In this document: positions 12,764 to 25,275 of the stretch, in pieces
Position numbering within the stretch: position 1 is the stretch's first letter
How the letters are laid out: each line of letters starts with the position of its first letter
Source of the DNA: Nissolia schottii
Lineage: Eukaryota; Streptophyta; Magnoliopsida; Fabales; Fabaceae
Direction of reading: 5' to 3'
Assembly (NCBI GenBank): GCA_003254905.1
Contig: QANU01054243.1
Location: 166,175 to 230,174 of the forward strand
DNA: 64,000 nt
The notes under the pieces: model-generated
Databases searched by the model: none
What the model was told of the DNA's origin: nothing
Seen by the model: only the letters and a program-made list of their open reading frames with translations
Made by a program: the position numbers and the translations under genes

Positions 12764-13872
12764 ATAAAATTTCAGTTATCTTGATCTTTCATTTGCATAA
12801 TGAAGGTTTTAGAAGTCAATGCTTATTTACTTGGCTGATTCAAAATTTATAAAACCGCCAATACGAAACTAGCTTTTATTGTCTTTTGGTGAAACTACGA
12901 GGGATTTTGACCCATTTGAACTGTCCATACTCCATAAAACTAAATCTCATTTGGTTTTGAGAATACAAAGGTTGTGCAGCTTCCCTGCAAGAGACACTTT
13001 ACTGGAATTTGAACTTCTTAATTTCGCTAGGTTGAAGTTACTTACTTCCTTAAACTAGCCATTTGTAGATATAGAAAACTAGCTCTGATTCCAAGGATTT
13101 GATGCCAATTCAAACATCAATACAAGATAGTTGGGAAACTTCCAAGTGTTCACTGCTGCATATTCAATTGATATAATCTGAAGCAAGATCTTTTTGGACC
13201 TAAATTCATCCAATTCGTATTTCTGAATTTGATTTGTGGCTTGAGAAGTTGAAAATGCACGGGGTCATAGTATCCATGCTTCGTGAGTGATGGAGTGCTT
13301 GTACCATCTTGACGTTCAACATTTGTAACTAAACCTGCTTGTACAAGTTGTTTTAACATCAAACATATGAAAAAGAAGGGTCTTATGGTGGGAAGATCGA
13401 ATTACTCATTTGTGTAACATTCTCGGTTCTTTGATCTGATCTTGCCTTATTCTTTTTCTTTTCTTCTTGATTTTTATGAGTCTACTGGTAGATGGATCCT
13501 GTGATGGTGGAGGACAGCTTTCAATTGCTTCTCATAATTTGCAGTGACAGTCTTGACTCTTTACTTGAGAGTAGTTAGGGCTAGTTAGCTTTAAAGCAAC
13601 GTTATATCGAAAGATAGAAAGAGGTAGAAACTCACGTGAAGCCTTGTGATTAGTGGATTGCTGTGAAAGACATTTATTTGGTGACGATTGTAAGTGGAAC
13701 AACCTTTTTTTAAGTTTAATTATGGGAATAGTTGATTCATGTGATGGTTACAAACTTACAAGATCTTTACATGATGATTATGAACAAATTCAAATATTAT
13801 TTATATGCTTAAGAGAACACTTTACATACATACAGTAAACTGAACAACAAGCAAGCATTCTGCTATCCTCCT
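12764..13872. other. Intergenic between convergent apyrase and SOUL genes
   Basis: It holds the two 3' flanks. A 70-codon - strand frame at 13150-13362 has a protein-like composition (for example HGYYDPVHFQLLKPQI), but I do not recognise it and found no adjoining exon. No RNA gene or repeat seen. Confidence 0.5.
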
Positions 13873-14923
13873 TCAATACGCCGCAGCACCAACCAACTTG
13901 TTACAACCCAATTCAGGAGCATCAACGTCCACCCAGACCTCATTCCTGCGCTTAACAATCTTAAACGGAGAATTGTACTGCGCAATGGAGTAAGAAGTTT
14001 GACTCTTGGACGAAGTGGAATCCGCCCAAGGAGACCTGCTGAGGCTGGCGGCGAGCTTTTTGGCCTCTTTCACAATCCTGTCGTCCTTGGCAAAACCAGA
14101 GAACTTGCTGACGGCAACGCAGTGGCCGCTGAATGCGTAGGGCCTGATGTTGAGCTCCGGAAGAGGGAGCGGTGGGGTTGCCTGGAACTTGTCGGGAAGG
14201 TACAAGCTAACGTAGTAACCTTGGGATTGAAGGGGACCGGCTCCGGGGACCATGGTTGTCAGCACCGGAGCAGTCATTGGAATTCGTGAGAAATTCAGGT
14301 TGGCACCTTGTATGAACTGGAACAACCTGCGCCAAGCAGAGCAAGAGCAATTGTTATTAACTCTTACTAGAGTTAAAAGTGTGCTTGTCTCAAATAATTG
14401 TTATACTAATATTTCTAAAATTAGAATTAGTTACTCGTCCGTCAGTTATAATATGATTAGTTAGTTATTCAGCATTTCACACACATACAGTAGTTAGGAG
14501 ATTGTATATATAGAACACACACATGTAAGTTAAGGTGAAGCATCTTATTCTATAAAATTCATAAGAGACAAGTTCTTTCTCCAGTGTCTAGTTTCCTTTG
14601 ATTCTCCGGCATGAATTTATGTTTTTTCAAGCACATGATTACTAGTTCTACCCTAGCAAGCAGATTGAGTAATTTCATGTTGGTAGAAAATAGGGTAAAA
14701 AATTAGAGAATAGAAACCTGTGGAAGCCGTTCCAGGTGGCTTTCTGGAAGGAAATGTCGAGAGCAGGAGCGGACATCCAGACGGAGTCGCGATAGAGCCT
14801 GATCTCAAAATCGGACTCCTTGTGGACCACCGTGTACTGCGGTGACTCGATCGCACTGCAGAACAAGGTCAGACACATGACGCTGACCGCCACGAGTAAT
14901 ATCCCCGCCTTCTTCATCGCCAT
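13873..14923 (-). CDS. SOUL haem-binding family protein
   Basis: Exons on the - strand are 14718-14923 and 13873-14326. The 391-bp intron (GTTTCT...GCGCAG) splits an arginine codon. The product is 219 aa. The SOUL family binds haem or tetrapyrroles, and some plant members are secreted. I chose the ATG at 14923 because it gives a compact signal peptide (MAMKKAGILLVAVSVMCL, cleavage probably after CSA near 24). An upstream in-frame ATG at 14962 would add a charged extension. Core motifs include SPQYTVVHKESDFEIRLY, then FHRLFQFIQGAN across the splice junction, IPMTAPVLTT and AFSGHCVAVSKFSG. The length fits secreted plant members. It is convergent with the apyrase. It appears intact. Confidence 0.92.
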
Positions 14924-16857
14924 TTTCTTTTCCTTTTCGCTCCTTCGGTCCGCTGCGATCACTGCTCTCTCCCGTCAGCTTATTATTATGCTCCTGCGTT
15001 TGCCTCAATTATTGGGATTATAGCGTTGTCGTTTATTCAAGGGCTGCGACGTTGCCGTTTTCACAAGACGCTTTTATTTGTGTTTTTGACCACTTTAAGA
15101 GGGAGGGATTTATTTATTTTTTTTTATTTTTTTTATATATAAAAAAAACGTAATGCACAACTTTAAAATATATTAGCTAACTACACCTATTTGAACAGAA
15201 GCAGGTCACGCAAGAATCGCCAAATTGTTTGACTCTTTTGACTAAAAAATGCTAAATTGATTGTCCATTTTGGCGGAAATTCGCTAAATCGTTTGACATT
15301 TTAAACACTAAATCACTATTCTTAAATTTGCCAATCACAAAGATGATTTCATTGAAAAAAAATAAATTATTCAATAATAAATTAATTTATTAATTATTAC
15401 AATTAATTATTAAATACTTAATATACATATAATTATACATAATGATTTTTTTTAAAAATAATGACATTTAATACATATATATTTTAAAATTATATTAACT
15501 TTACTTCTAAATAACTAATATAAATTATTATTTTTATAAATTAAAATTCTAAATAGTAAAAATTATTGAATATTGAACATAAATATAATTATTATAAATT
15601 TGAATTTATACTTTCTTAATTAATAAATTTAATATTTTATAGTTAATTTACTTTTATCAAATATTTCCTTCTAATTAAAATTATTTTTAGACTAGCAAAA
15701 AATAATNAGTATGCCTGTTTATTTAATAGTGTAGATTAATAGTGTAAATTCTTCGGGAACCAATTAACTTCAGCTCGATTTGAGCATACCATTAAAACCA
15801 AACTAAGCTCGGTCAAGTATGACATCATTAATTATCATTGGTTTCTCACTTACCCTATGTAATAAATGTAAGAGTTATGCCTCGCATAACTATGTCTCAT
15901 ATAATATATAATTTTATAATCACAGGAATGTTAAATTCATTAACTATTTATTGAAGATGCATTATTAGTTATAAACAGCTATATATGTAAAGACTTCACT
16001 GTATGAAGAATAGTTATAGCATTTGGGACGGATATGATGGAAGCACCCTTTCATGACTATATAAAGAAAGGATGTGGTCCTCTCTCCACCAAGCATAAGA
16101 GTTCAATATCTCCACCAATATTGAGTTTAAAGGAAGTAGTCAAGAGGAAGAAATCATCATCCTTCATTTTCTACTCAACAAAGAGTGTTGTCTTCTTCAA
16201 GTTCATGGAGTGCTGCTCTTTTGGTGAATCTTCTATGATTAACGGTACATACTCTTTGTTTATACTATGTGAAAATCATGAAGTTCTAAGATCTTATATT
16301 TATAGTGTGTGTATGATAATTGTTTGTGCATAAACCAATTATTGCTTACAGTGAATACTTCATGCTATATAATTTATCCATTTTTAATAATTTTTATAAC
16401 TAATTTCATTGAATTTTATTATCATTTTATGATCTAATATGACATATTGATGGATTATATGATCAAATATGATAAATTAATATTTTTTTATACAACATTT
16501 GTATAGAGGTGCATCATAAATTTAAATGATATGCAAATCTCTAAACCTCTTATAAGTTAGTTATTTCAATGATTTAATTAATGAGAAGTTTATTACGATT
16601 ATATAGAATATGAAATAATAACAAAAATCTATGAATTTAGTCGTAAAAATTATTAAAATTAAATAAATTATGTAACATGAGGTATTTACTCATGAAGTAG
16701 GTGAGTAATCGTCCATTAATAAACCAGGAATCGATGTGGCTTCACAATCAGAACCAAATCCATTCCAACATACAGTAGTCATGCAATACGCACATAAGAT
16801 CTTTGCCCGGAGCCATGAGAATCCGAATTTTCGGATCAGATTTCGATCCCTTCACAT
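14924..16857. other. AT-rich intergenic region with one N
   Basis: 14924-15060 is the SOUL 5' flank. From about 15100 the DNA is very AT-rich. The sequence carries an N at 15707, probably a base-calling ambiguity. A 99-codon frame at 16034-16333 has no recognisable motif. No RNA gene found. Confidence 0.5.
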
Positions 16858-18527
16858 GTCTAATGCCCCTTCCCTCAGAATTCTTGTCATCTCTCTCTTA
16901 GACTCCCTTTCTCTGAAACCTGGTATTCCCCTCTCATTTTTCACTCCTAAATTGCTTTGTTGTAGCATTTCATGATGTCAAAATGTGATAGTCATTCAAT
17001 CTCTAATCAAATCAAAATTTTCACTCCTAAATTGCTTTGATGTAGCATTTCATGACGTCAAAATTTGATAGTCATTCAATCTCTAATGAAATCAAAATGA
17101 CACTAACATAAGATCATGGGTTGTTTCCTGACAGGATTTGCAGACCTGAAGTGGTTAGATATAAAATTATTCATTTACCTTTATCTAGTTACTTAAACTG
17201 TTAAAATAGTTTATGACATTTTATCAAAACTTGTATGATTAAATCTTTTTGTTGCATATAAAACTTAGCTTAAACTTTTACGAGAGGTAATAAATGTCTA
17301 GATTTGATATACTAATTGTTTGGTTTGGTTATAAAGATATTGTGGATGTGTCCAAGTTGATATGTGAGTTTAGTATTTGCTATTTTTAATGAGATTTGTA
17401 TTTCGTGATTTCCTTTTCTCGTTTGAATGAATGGTAAAATTCTTCTACTCAAATAGGTGCAACGCTGGTGCAGAATTGTGGGGATAGTGAAATAGGAAAA
17501 CTTGTGATCCAGGTTGCTAAAGAGCGGAAATATAAGACCATAAGCATAATTGATGACAAGCCAGGAACTCCTGATATTATTGAAGAACTGAAGGCACTCG
17601 GTGGAGATATTGTTGTACCAGAAAGTTATACAAAGACCTGGTACTTTTTTTCTTCTCATAGCCACAGGTTACAAATTACAATCATGCAGTTGTTTCATAT
17701 GATAAATTCTTTTTCTGGAAATCTTATGGACATGAAGATAGGTAGATTTTTGAAAATAAACTAAATACTGTAATATGAATATCTCTGTTGGAGCTTTCTG
17801 TGACAAGGGACTGCAAGTCTTACGTGATATGCAAAATGGCAGGAGCCCATTCCTCTGGTTTTATTTTTGGTGGAGTTTCCATTATCAGATAGTGAAATAT
17901 GTCTTAGCAAAATGCAGGGGTACAAATTTTGGGCTCTATTCTATTGAGCTTATGATCAATCCTGTACTCGACGAAAAATCTGTTCTTCAAAACAACATTG
18001 TGTGAAACCCATTATGTTATTAGCTAACCCCTAATTTCTTCTTCACTGCCAGACAAAGGATATTTATCAAGAAACATTTAAAAACTAGTGTCGAATATGT
18101 CCCAAAGCTATAATTCTTGGTTGCTCTCGGAGTAAATTCATTCATTGTTTGACACATTAATAAATGTGAATCATCTTTATCTCTTAAATCACTAACATTC
18201 ACTAATGTGACATCGAAGAATGGATCAGAATAAGAGATTTCTCTAACTACACGAGCAACTAAACATTTCATACAGATGTAGTGGGTTTGTGCAAGCAGGT
18301 ATATGAATCGTCTAGTTGGGGAGCTGAACCCTTCAGCAGGTTTGAATTTCAGTGATGGATACCAAGCAACAGCAGTGGGCAAAGCTGTGGCCACTGGTGG
18401 AACATTCCTCACTTACGGCAAGAAGTTGCCTCAGTATGTTGTCTTTGAAGGAGCCAATCGGAAACCTGTTGAGTGGACTGCTTTCCTCAAAGAAAAGAAC
18501 CTCAAACTTAAAGCACTTGGCATGTAA
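16858..18527 (+). pseudogene. Enoyl reductase-like (MECR/MDR family) partial gene
   Basis: Three exon-like blocks join in frame: up to 16922 (ends LSLKPG), 17457-17640 and 18299-18527. Junctions are GTATTC...AAATAG and GTACTT...GCAAGCAG, and both split codons correctly (Gly, Trp). The joined protein resembles the nucleotide-binding half of medium-chain dehydrogenase/reductases of the mitochondrial enoyl-ACP/CoA reductase (MECR) type: ATLVQNCGDSEIGKLVIQVA, then LKALGGDIVVPESY, then GLNFSDGYQA and GGTFLTYGKKLPQY. MECR-type enzymes perform the last reduction in mitochondrial fatty-acid synthesis. The N-terminal GroES-like half is missing, and the frame ends at ALGM, well short of the family's usual C-terminus. 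It is most likely a truncated copy. The 5' limit of the first block is uncertain. Upstream exons beyond a long intron cannot be excluded. Confidence 0.7.
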
Positions 18528-19493
18528 AGGAAAACATTTAAGAACTGATTTCCTATGAGCAGTGCATGTTGTCAAGATTTCCTCCTTTTGTTTTTGTTCT
18601 CAATGAAAGTTCCTTTTTTTTTTGTTGTCTTCTTAGTTGGTTTCAATTATCCATATTAATCAATATTGATAATCACTGAAAAATTATTGATGCCTCTATT
18701 TTTTTTTTCCCCTTGTCGGCTCCTCAGTTAAAGAAAAAATGGTTTAGCGAACAAGTGTCTTAAAGACACTTGTCATGGACTTGAGAAAGGAAAATTTTGA
18801 AGGTTTCAATGCATTGGAGACTTCAAATTTTAATTTTTCAATCAAAACTTTGCTTATTTTGATTCCTTAAGAAGAGAAATTGACATATGCTGAGTATTCA
18901 CTGATCATATTCAGGGCAAAGTCCATTATTCAGGAGCACCAGAATGACGCATAAAAAACGACTATCAAATGTATTCCAAACCATTTAATCAATATGAATA
19001 TTTTTTCCGTAAGCAAAATCACAAATGCTCACCGCTTGTAAGATTGGCATTGGCAAGAATAAAGATCAAATGTTAACAAGGAAGCAATAAACTAAAGTCT
19101 TATTCTTGCCTCTCGGATTGCAGAAATAAGAGCCGTGTTCTGGTTAGATGAACTTGTCTCTTCAGTATTGCCTCTAGATGAGCAACGCACAATTTGAACC
19201 ACTAACATAATTCTTCAACCTCCAGCATAGTTCCTCTCAGATTCCTACAAATTGTGCATAACAAGAAACGCAGAAATGGGATGCCTATTCCAGCATGGTT
19301 CTTCCAAACTCAGAATTCTCATTAGCTCTTAAGAGTAAGGAAAACTATCTTTGTACTAAATAAATGGGTGGTGCTGTCATAAGAACCAATACTGGTCTCT
19401 GAAATTCAAGACAAGATGCTATCAACGAATAGGTTTGTAAAGTTTGCTGCATTTTTCATATCATCCAAAGTAATCCTTTAATGAAAAGCCCTT
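18528..19493. other. Intergenic, no gene seen
   Basis: This is the space between the reductase fragment and the end of the CRAL-TRIO gene. It contains two T-rich tracts near 18615 and 18702. No coding similarity or repeat was recognised. Confidence 0.5.
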
Positions 19494-22492
19494 TTAATTT
19501 CTGAAGTTGGGAGGCAAAGTTTCAACTGTAAAATATTCTTTCTTGACAGTCTCTGCAGAGCAAAATCTTGCCTGTAAAAGAAAAATGGTAGCCAAGTGGG
19601 TTTAATTAGAAGAAAATAAAGATGGGGCATCACAAAGACCTGATATCATACGCCAAAGGGTGCTGAAATAAATAAATGTGAGCCATCAATCCTACATACA
19701 ATATCACATAATTAAAATGTATAATATTCTGCTTATATTGACTTTCACATAATTGACATACGTTGACCATTACAAATTGTAAAGAAAGACGGAACTCACG
19801 GATGGGATCATTGTTCGTGGCCCACCTAATGATAATGTCACGGGAGATGGGACTACCTGAACCTAACTGAGTTGAACTTTTAACCACGGACTTGAAAGGT
19901 GAAAGGCATGGTCAACAACCACCATTAGGGCCATCCATTGAGGCGGCAATTGCCTTTCTACTTATGTGGTGTGATAAAGCCCCTAGTCCCAATTATATCT
20001 CCTCTTGAATACAAATTATTACAAACTTAATCAAACAATAAAGAGATCTTAAACCCCAATGTTCTTGAGCACACTTTCTCATCCTTAAAAAGGTGAGAGA
20101 AAAATATAAAAAGCAGAGAGAAATTGTGTACAATTCAGGTGAGAAAGATCATCATTACGAAGGGAAAAATATCTCCTCTTTCTTATATTAATAAACTCAC
20201 ATTTAATATATCAGTAATACTCACCAAAGAAGCATACGACTTTAACAATGGCTTGACCAGCTGCCAAATTGGCTTAAACACAAAAGGAGCATCAACAAAT
20301 AGTACTTGAGCCAATCGCTTGGGGTAGTAGTAATAGAATACATCAAACTGACAAAAATAACGAAACAAATTAGTTTTTTGTAATGCTTCCTTTGTACTAT
20401 TTCTTTCAAGTGAGGCACTCTACTTCATAAACACACATTAGGTGATGACAATACATATTTCTCAACTGATAACTATTTGGCAGCTAGTAAATTTTTTTTT
20501 ACCAAGAACGTCAAGTATTTAAGATCAGCATTTTCTGTGCCAAAACCTCTGAGATCAACTATTCCAAGCATCTGTTCTTTCCCAGGTGGAAGCTTACTTA
20601 ATGCCTTCTCAATTAAGAAAGCACACAACCTCTCATCATCTGCAGGGTCCTGTGCCTATAACATAATCACAATTAAGGTACCTACATAAACTAATAAATG
20701 CAACAGCACAATGGACTACATAAAGTCAAAGATAGTTAACATTGAAAGACCTTCGTCATGCCAGTTGAAATCAAGTTTTGTGTGCAGAATATTAGCCAAT
20801 CTCCTCAAATTTAAGAACTAATATGTAGAATATAAGTATCATTGCAAATGATGTAAGGCAGGAAGAAACAATTGACAACAGGAGTGAAGAACTATAACGG
20901 AAGCACGGTAGGGAAGTTCTTAACTAACAAGAGCACCAAAGGCAAATGCAAATCATTAAAAATTACCTTAAGAAAATTGAAGAACTTACCTACCTAATTC
21001 AGCCAGCAAAGCAATTTTCAGTTGCATGCTAGTAGCCATAATTATTTTTCTCCAATTAATTCAGAGAATCAAAAAGAAAGAAACAAATATAAAACCATAT
21101 TAAAATGTTAATTACTACAAACTCTAGACTTACTTGAGGAAAATGCTTTGATGCAACCACCACAAGCACAGGTCTGTCGTTGATATCTAGAAAGTCATGT
21201 ACATATGCTTTTCCAGTTTGAGCAACATCTTTAACGGCTTCTTCAGTCAATTCTGACACCTTAAAATCTTGACGCCATTTCTTATAGAGTAAAAGGAAAA
21301 AAGTGTCAATCATGTAAAATTGTCAAGCACAGACAGTCTGCTTGGCTGACCAGGCAGAACGCGCGAAAGGGGAGAATTTGGAACGAAAAATCAACATACA
21401 CTTACTTAGTATACAACAGAAGCTTGAGTAAGCAGAAAATAAAAGGCATTTAAGTTTCATTTATTGTCCACCTTCCCACATTCCAATTCCATGGTGTGTC
21501 GCATGTGCAAAATTTCATAATCATTTAACTATGGGAAGGATACAATGGCTTTAGTCAACTTGAAAACAGCTTCTTCAACGGAAAACTTCCGGTCTTTGAG
21601 AAACCATAGTATCATATCTTCATCATCCCTCCCATTTCTGCCAACAGGGAGGCCATGGTGTTCTCTTTCAAGCTTCTCCTTCACTGCCACAACTAACTAC
21701 AAAATTTTTCAAGCAACCAAAAAAAAAAAAGCACTACTTAGCACAGGAGCTTTGTCAGGAGGAAATTCAACAATAATGTCACAATTACCTATATTAGACT
21801 AAATGTATTTATTCATTTACATTTCGTTACTAGTTAGTTGTTAATACTGATTAGTTAGTTAGTTAGAAGTCTGTTAGACTGTTACTGTTAGTTAGCTTGT
21901 GACAGGTTATAACCTCCTGATTGTAATGAGGCCTATACATACATCAATCAATGCAAGAGTTCAATTCTTCATTCCATAAGCTGTATCATGGAATCAGTAG
22001 ACTCTTACAATTCCTCATTCCATAAGCTGCATGAACCTAAGCAAGTTAAAATACCATTCCATTATAATTTTGAGTTCTTGATTGAACCTTTCGGGGGCTC
22101 AATCCGTAAATTACGCGATTTCGAATCCCTAAAATAAAGAATCTAAGCCTTTTGAATTTAATGAATCATTTAACTGTGATTGAGCACTCAAAAATGTGAT
22201 AGATGAGCTTGATTTTATGATTGAATGCAGTCAAAATTGGATAACATAGAATGATTGCTGCTTGCAGGATTGCAAACTGGCACTGTTTCAACAGTTAAGG
22301 GAACACAACAAACAATGCATGGAATGGGAAAAAAAGAGAAAAAAGAGGCACCTTGCGGGACTCGTTGGATTCCAGTTCCAGTGGAAGGTTACTGCTTCGA
22401 ACCATAAGATTGGGGAACCTAGGAGTGGCTCTGACGGAAAGCATGGAAGGAAGAGGAAGAGTGATGGGTGGGCACACTCGCAGCACCGCCAT
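19494..22492 (-). CDS. CRAL-TRIO/SEC14-like lipid-binding protein
   Basis: Six - strand exons: 22352-22492, 21544-21696, 21134-21280, 20503-20655, 20225-20347 and 19494-19571. All introns have GT-AG ends and phase 0. The product is 264 aa. Residues 1-47 are rich in S, R and P with few acids at the start ([20 protein letters not shown]), like a plastid transit peptide. Exon 2 carries the CRAL-TRIO N-type helix ([20 protein letters not shown]). The lipid-binding fold follows: [14 protein letters not shown] (exon 3), [19 protein letters not shown] (exon 4), [20 protein letters not shown] and [16 protein letters not shown] (exon 5), and [14 protein letters not shown] (exon 6). Such proteins bind or exchange small lipids or isoprenoids. 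Substrate unknown here. The gene is short for the superfamily but keeps all core blocks. Plastid location is an inference. Exon 6 is very small (25 codons). Confidence 0.85.
21839..21985 (+). repeat. Possible Copia LTR remnant inside CRAL-TRIO intron 1
   Basis: It starts TGTTAATACTGATTAG, continues with repeated GTTAG words and tgacaggttataacctcc, and ends near GCTGTATCA. A degraded Met-tRNA primer site (TGGAATCAGTAG) follows directly. This word pattern is common in short legume Copia LTRs. No internal region or second LTR is seen. It lies within the first intron of the adjacent gene without touching its splice sites. Confidence 0.45.
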
Positions 22493-22904
22493 TCAACTGT
22501 GCTATGCTTCCTATCGTACTGTGCACTGTCGCTGGTAATTTACTTTTTCTTTTCGCGCTAATAATGGTATTTTCTTTTTCTATTTAATGATATTTTATTA
22601 CTTACCCTCTTTGTTGACAGAAAATAACCTTTTCTCAACTCAATAAAATAGTTTTTATATATCTTATAATTTTTCTAAAATAAATAATTAAAATATAAAA
22701 AAGCCTTTTTTTTACAATAAAAATGAATTTCATTAATAGTGGAGTATAATGGTACTTATGAATTGAAAATAATACATCATATCTAATATTAATCAGATTC
22801 AAATACATCTTTCATTTTGAATTAACCAAATATTTTTAGTCATGTTCCTTACTCGAAGATTATCGATTTCAAAGTATTTTTCATATCGAAGACAAAATAA
22901 GACC

Positions 22905-23640
22905 CTTAGACTGTGTTAGGTTGCTAAAATAAGATTAAAATACAGTGATGTGAGGACAAGGACATAAAATACAAGACTAAAAATTAGTCTTGTATTATGT
23001 TTGGTGATGATATCCAAGACACAGTTTATTGTATCTGTATCCTGTTTAATTTTGTGGTACAAGACATAAAAAAATATGAAAATGACAAAAAGAAAAACCC
23101 TTTGTTCATTCCTTCCTCCTCTTTTCTCTTTTCTCTTTTCTCCTTCCTCCTTCCTCCTAAAATTCTGATGTCATTTACCCCTCGTTCCCTTGGCTACTGG
23201 ACTAGTTTAGCAAACCTCCATCTCCTCCCTTAACTGCTAGACTAGTTTGGTAGACCTCCTGAAATTCCAGCGCCATCTACCCCCTCGTTCCCTCGACTTG
23301 TTTCGTGTGTTGCTATTGGTGGTGATTGGTTAGTGGTCGTGGGTCTAGTGTTGGTGGGTTTGGTGGTGGTGCCCACAATGGTGGCGGAGGTGGTGGTGAG
23401 TGGTTGGACTTGTTGGACAAAATAGCCAATAAGAAAGTATGTCGTGGGTAAAATTAGAAATCAAAATTTCATTAAATTTCTGTCTTTGTCTTTGTGTCCC
23501 AAGTAAATTAGAAGCACAGAAAATACATAAATTTTCTATCTTGGGACACAAATTTTTGTTCATGTCTTAATAAACAAGTATAATTTTTGTTCTCGTGTCC
23601 TTGTATTCTTGTCCTATTTCACAACACAAACATTGCCTTA
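22905..23640. repeat. Candidate nonautonomous DNA transposon (MITE-like)
   Basis: The ends are imperfect inverted repeats: gactgtgttaggttgctaaaata on the left, and tattcacaacacaaacattgcc-like words on the right (tatttcacaacacaaacattgcc at about 23615-23637). Inner inverted words such as ggacaag and cttgtcc support the pairing. The middle (about 23280-23410) is rich in ggtggtg words. No transposase is present. Boundaries and target duplication are unclear. Confidence 0.4.
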
Positions 23641-23837
23641 TAAACAAAATCTCACCAAAGAAACGAAAACAATAGTACAAAGAAAGGAAACCCATGTTTT
23701 CAGCTAAAATATCTGTATTCATATCTTTCAACTTTATAAAAACTAGCGGGCCTTGACAATTCGTGTCTATCAAGTATTGAATTACCATTGTGTTTGTCAA
23801 GCATTTTTCTTTTTAATTTTTTGGGTATATTTTTTTT

Positions 23838-24326
23838 GTTAAAAAAAGTTTTTGCCCTCTAATAAATTGCGGATTTTGATTTTGAAACCTATTAAAAAAA
23901 ATTGTTTGAGTCCTTGATAAATAATTTTTTCGATTTTAGTCCATGATGTTATGTAGTATCGTTAAAAGATGACATATAGTGAATAGGAGTTGGGTAGGAT
24001 TTGGTAACACATGGTCAAACCAAATTTTATTCATTGTCAAATCGGTCAAACATGGTCAAACCAGTTTGAACTATAGATTAGTTTGACCACGATTTAAACT
24101 CGATTTGACCATATTTGACCACAATTAAAAAGTTGGTTTAACAATGTTTGACCAAATTACAATGAGGTCACTTAACTTTTGTTTGTCTTGTCATCTTTAA
24201 ACGGTACAACTTAATGTCAGGAACTAAAATAATTTTTTTTTATCAAAGACTCAAACCAAACAAGAATGTTAATAAGGTGCAAAATCAAAATTTGTGATTT
24301 ATTAGAGACATAAACTTAATTAACCC
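23838..24326. repeat. MITE with long terminal inverted repeats
   Basis: The left end ctctaataaattgcggattt (23857 on) pairs with the reverse complement of the right end caaaatttgtgatttattagag. Including the outer gttaa...agttt words, the arms are about 40 bp with mismatches. The interior contains tttgaccatg-type words in both orientations. The arms resemble a very common legume MITE with the phrase 'cctaataaattg'. There is no coding capacity. Confidence 0.6.
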
Positions 24327-24474
24327 TTTTTTTATATAAATTCTCATTCATATTAGAAACAATACACATTCCTGAGAAATTGAATAAAATGATGAAAAAC
24401 AACAATTTTAAGATAACAAGAGGATTTGTAGGACATGGAATTTTGATGGTAGAAGAGAGTTTCAAAACCAATGG

Positions 24475-24901
24475 TAGGGGTGAACATGGGTCGGGTCGGG
24501 TTAGGCGGGTGACCCGCCCTCCATTTTTTTAAAAAAAATAATTTTTTTTAATAAAAAATTCAATTTTATTAAAAAAAAATCCATTTTTTAATAGAAAAAA
24601 GTTATTATTTTTTTAAAAAATAGACACCTATTTTTTAAATTAAAAAAATCTATTTTTTTAAATTAAAAAATCTATTTTTTAAATTTAAAATAACCATATT
24701 TTAACAATTAAAAATTAAAAATAATATATATAGGCAGGCCGACGGGTCAGATTGGATTGAAAAGTAAGAACCCAAGACTCGACCCATATAATATGACGGG
24801 TCCATTAGATCCGACCCGCCGACCCGACCCAAGTGGACCCAACCCGAGCGGGTCATATCGGGTAGGGTCGGCGGGTTGGGTAGGACTCATGTTCACCCCT
24901 A
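24475..24901. repeat. hAT-type MITE with 8-bp target duplication
   Basis: Terminal inverted repeats TAGGGGTGAACATG and CATGTTCACCCCTA bound a 427-bp element. An identical 8-bp target duplication, ACCAATGG, lies at 24467-24474 and 24902-24909. The 8-bp duplication and TAGGGGTG-like ends are typical of hAT elements. Inside the ends are GC-rich arms built from GGGTCGGGT words that also pair with each other (gggtcgggtcgggtt against gacccgccgacccgaccc), around a very AT-rich core. No transposase is encoded. Confidence 0.88.
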
Positions 24902-25060
24902 ACCAATGGTAACTAACCATGTGATGTGAGAATGTGGAGTCATTTATCATATTGATTCCGGAGTAGTAGATGATTCCGGAATGAGTCGAACCACCGGATT
25001 ATTGAAAACCGAATTGGTGAAAAATGATAAAACAAATTAAAACAAAAAACAAAAAAAAAA

Positions 25061-25275
25061 TTGCACGTTTCTGGGAAGCTTTTCCTTGTCAAGGTCCCTT
25101 CTTATTAGGGTTCAGTACTTGTTCTTTATAGCTGAATTTTATCGCAACATAGGAATACAAGCAATTAAAGCATAGCAAACCCAAAAAGATAACAGAATAT
25201 TCACCTTTTAATAGCTTTGGAGGTGACGACCTTCTTCATAACCGCGAATTTGGGTCCTTTCTTTGCTTTGCCCAT
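25061..25275 (-). pseudogene. FCF1: FCF1 (rRNA-processing PIN protein) 5' fragment
   Basis: Exon 1 (25205-25275) encodes MGKAKKGPKFAVMKKVVTSK and then AIK, with a GTGAAT donor splitting a serine codon. Exon 2 (from 25131 down) gives SYKEQVLNPNKK. These match the very conserved start of FCF1, the small-subunit processome PIN-domain protein of about 195 aa. An extra G in the run at about 25095-25101 shifts the frame right after NPNKK, although out-of-frame sequence for KLPRNV still follows. Similarity ends at an A/T-rich tract near 25061, and the PIN domain is absent. The element immediately upstream (plus side) is the Copia fragment, so this is a captured or truncated copy. It is non-functional. 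Confidence 0.85.

Noticed and set aside
13999-14464. Plus-strand frames over the SOUL gene
   Set aside because: They are antisense shadows of SOUL exon 2 and have no motifs of their own.
19630-19887. Minus-strand frame in CRAL-TRIO intron 5
   Set aside because: It falls between well-defined splice sites, and joining it would disrupt the conserved transition from exon 5 to exon 6.
21545-21802. 85-codon plus-strand frame [15 protein letters not shown]
   Set aside because: It looks like a transit peptide, but it is the reverse strand of CRAL-TRIO exon 2, which gives clear domain sequence.
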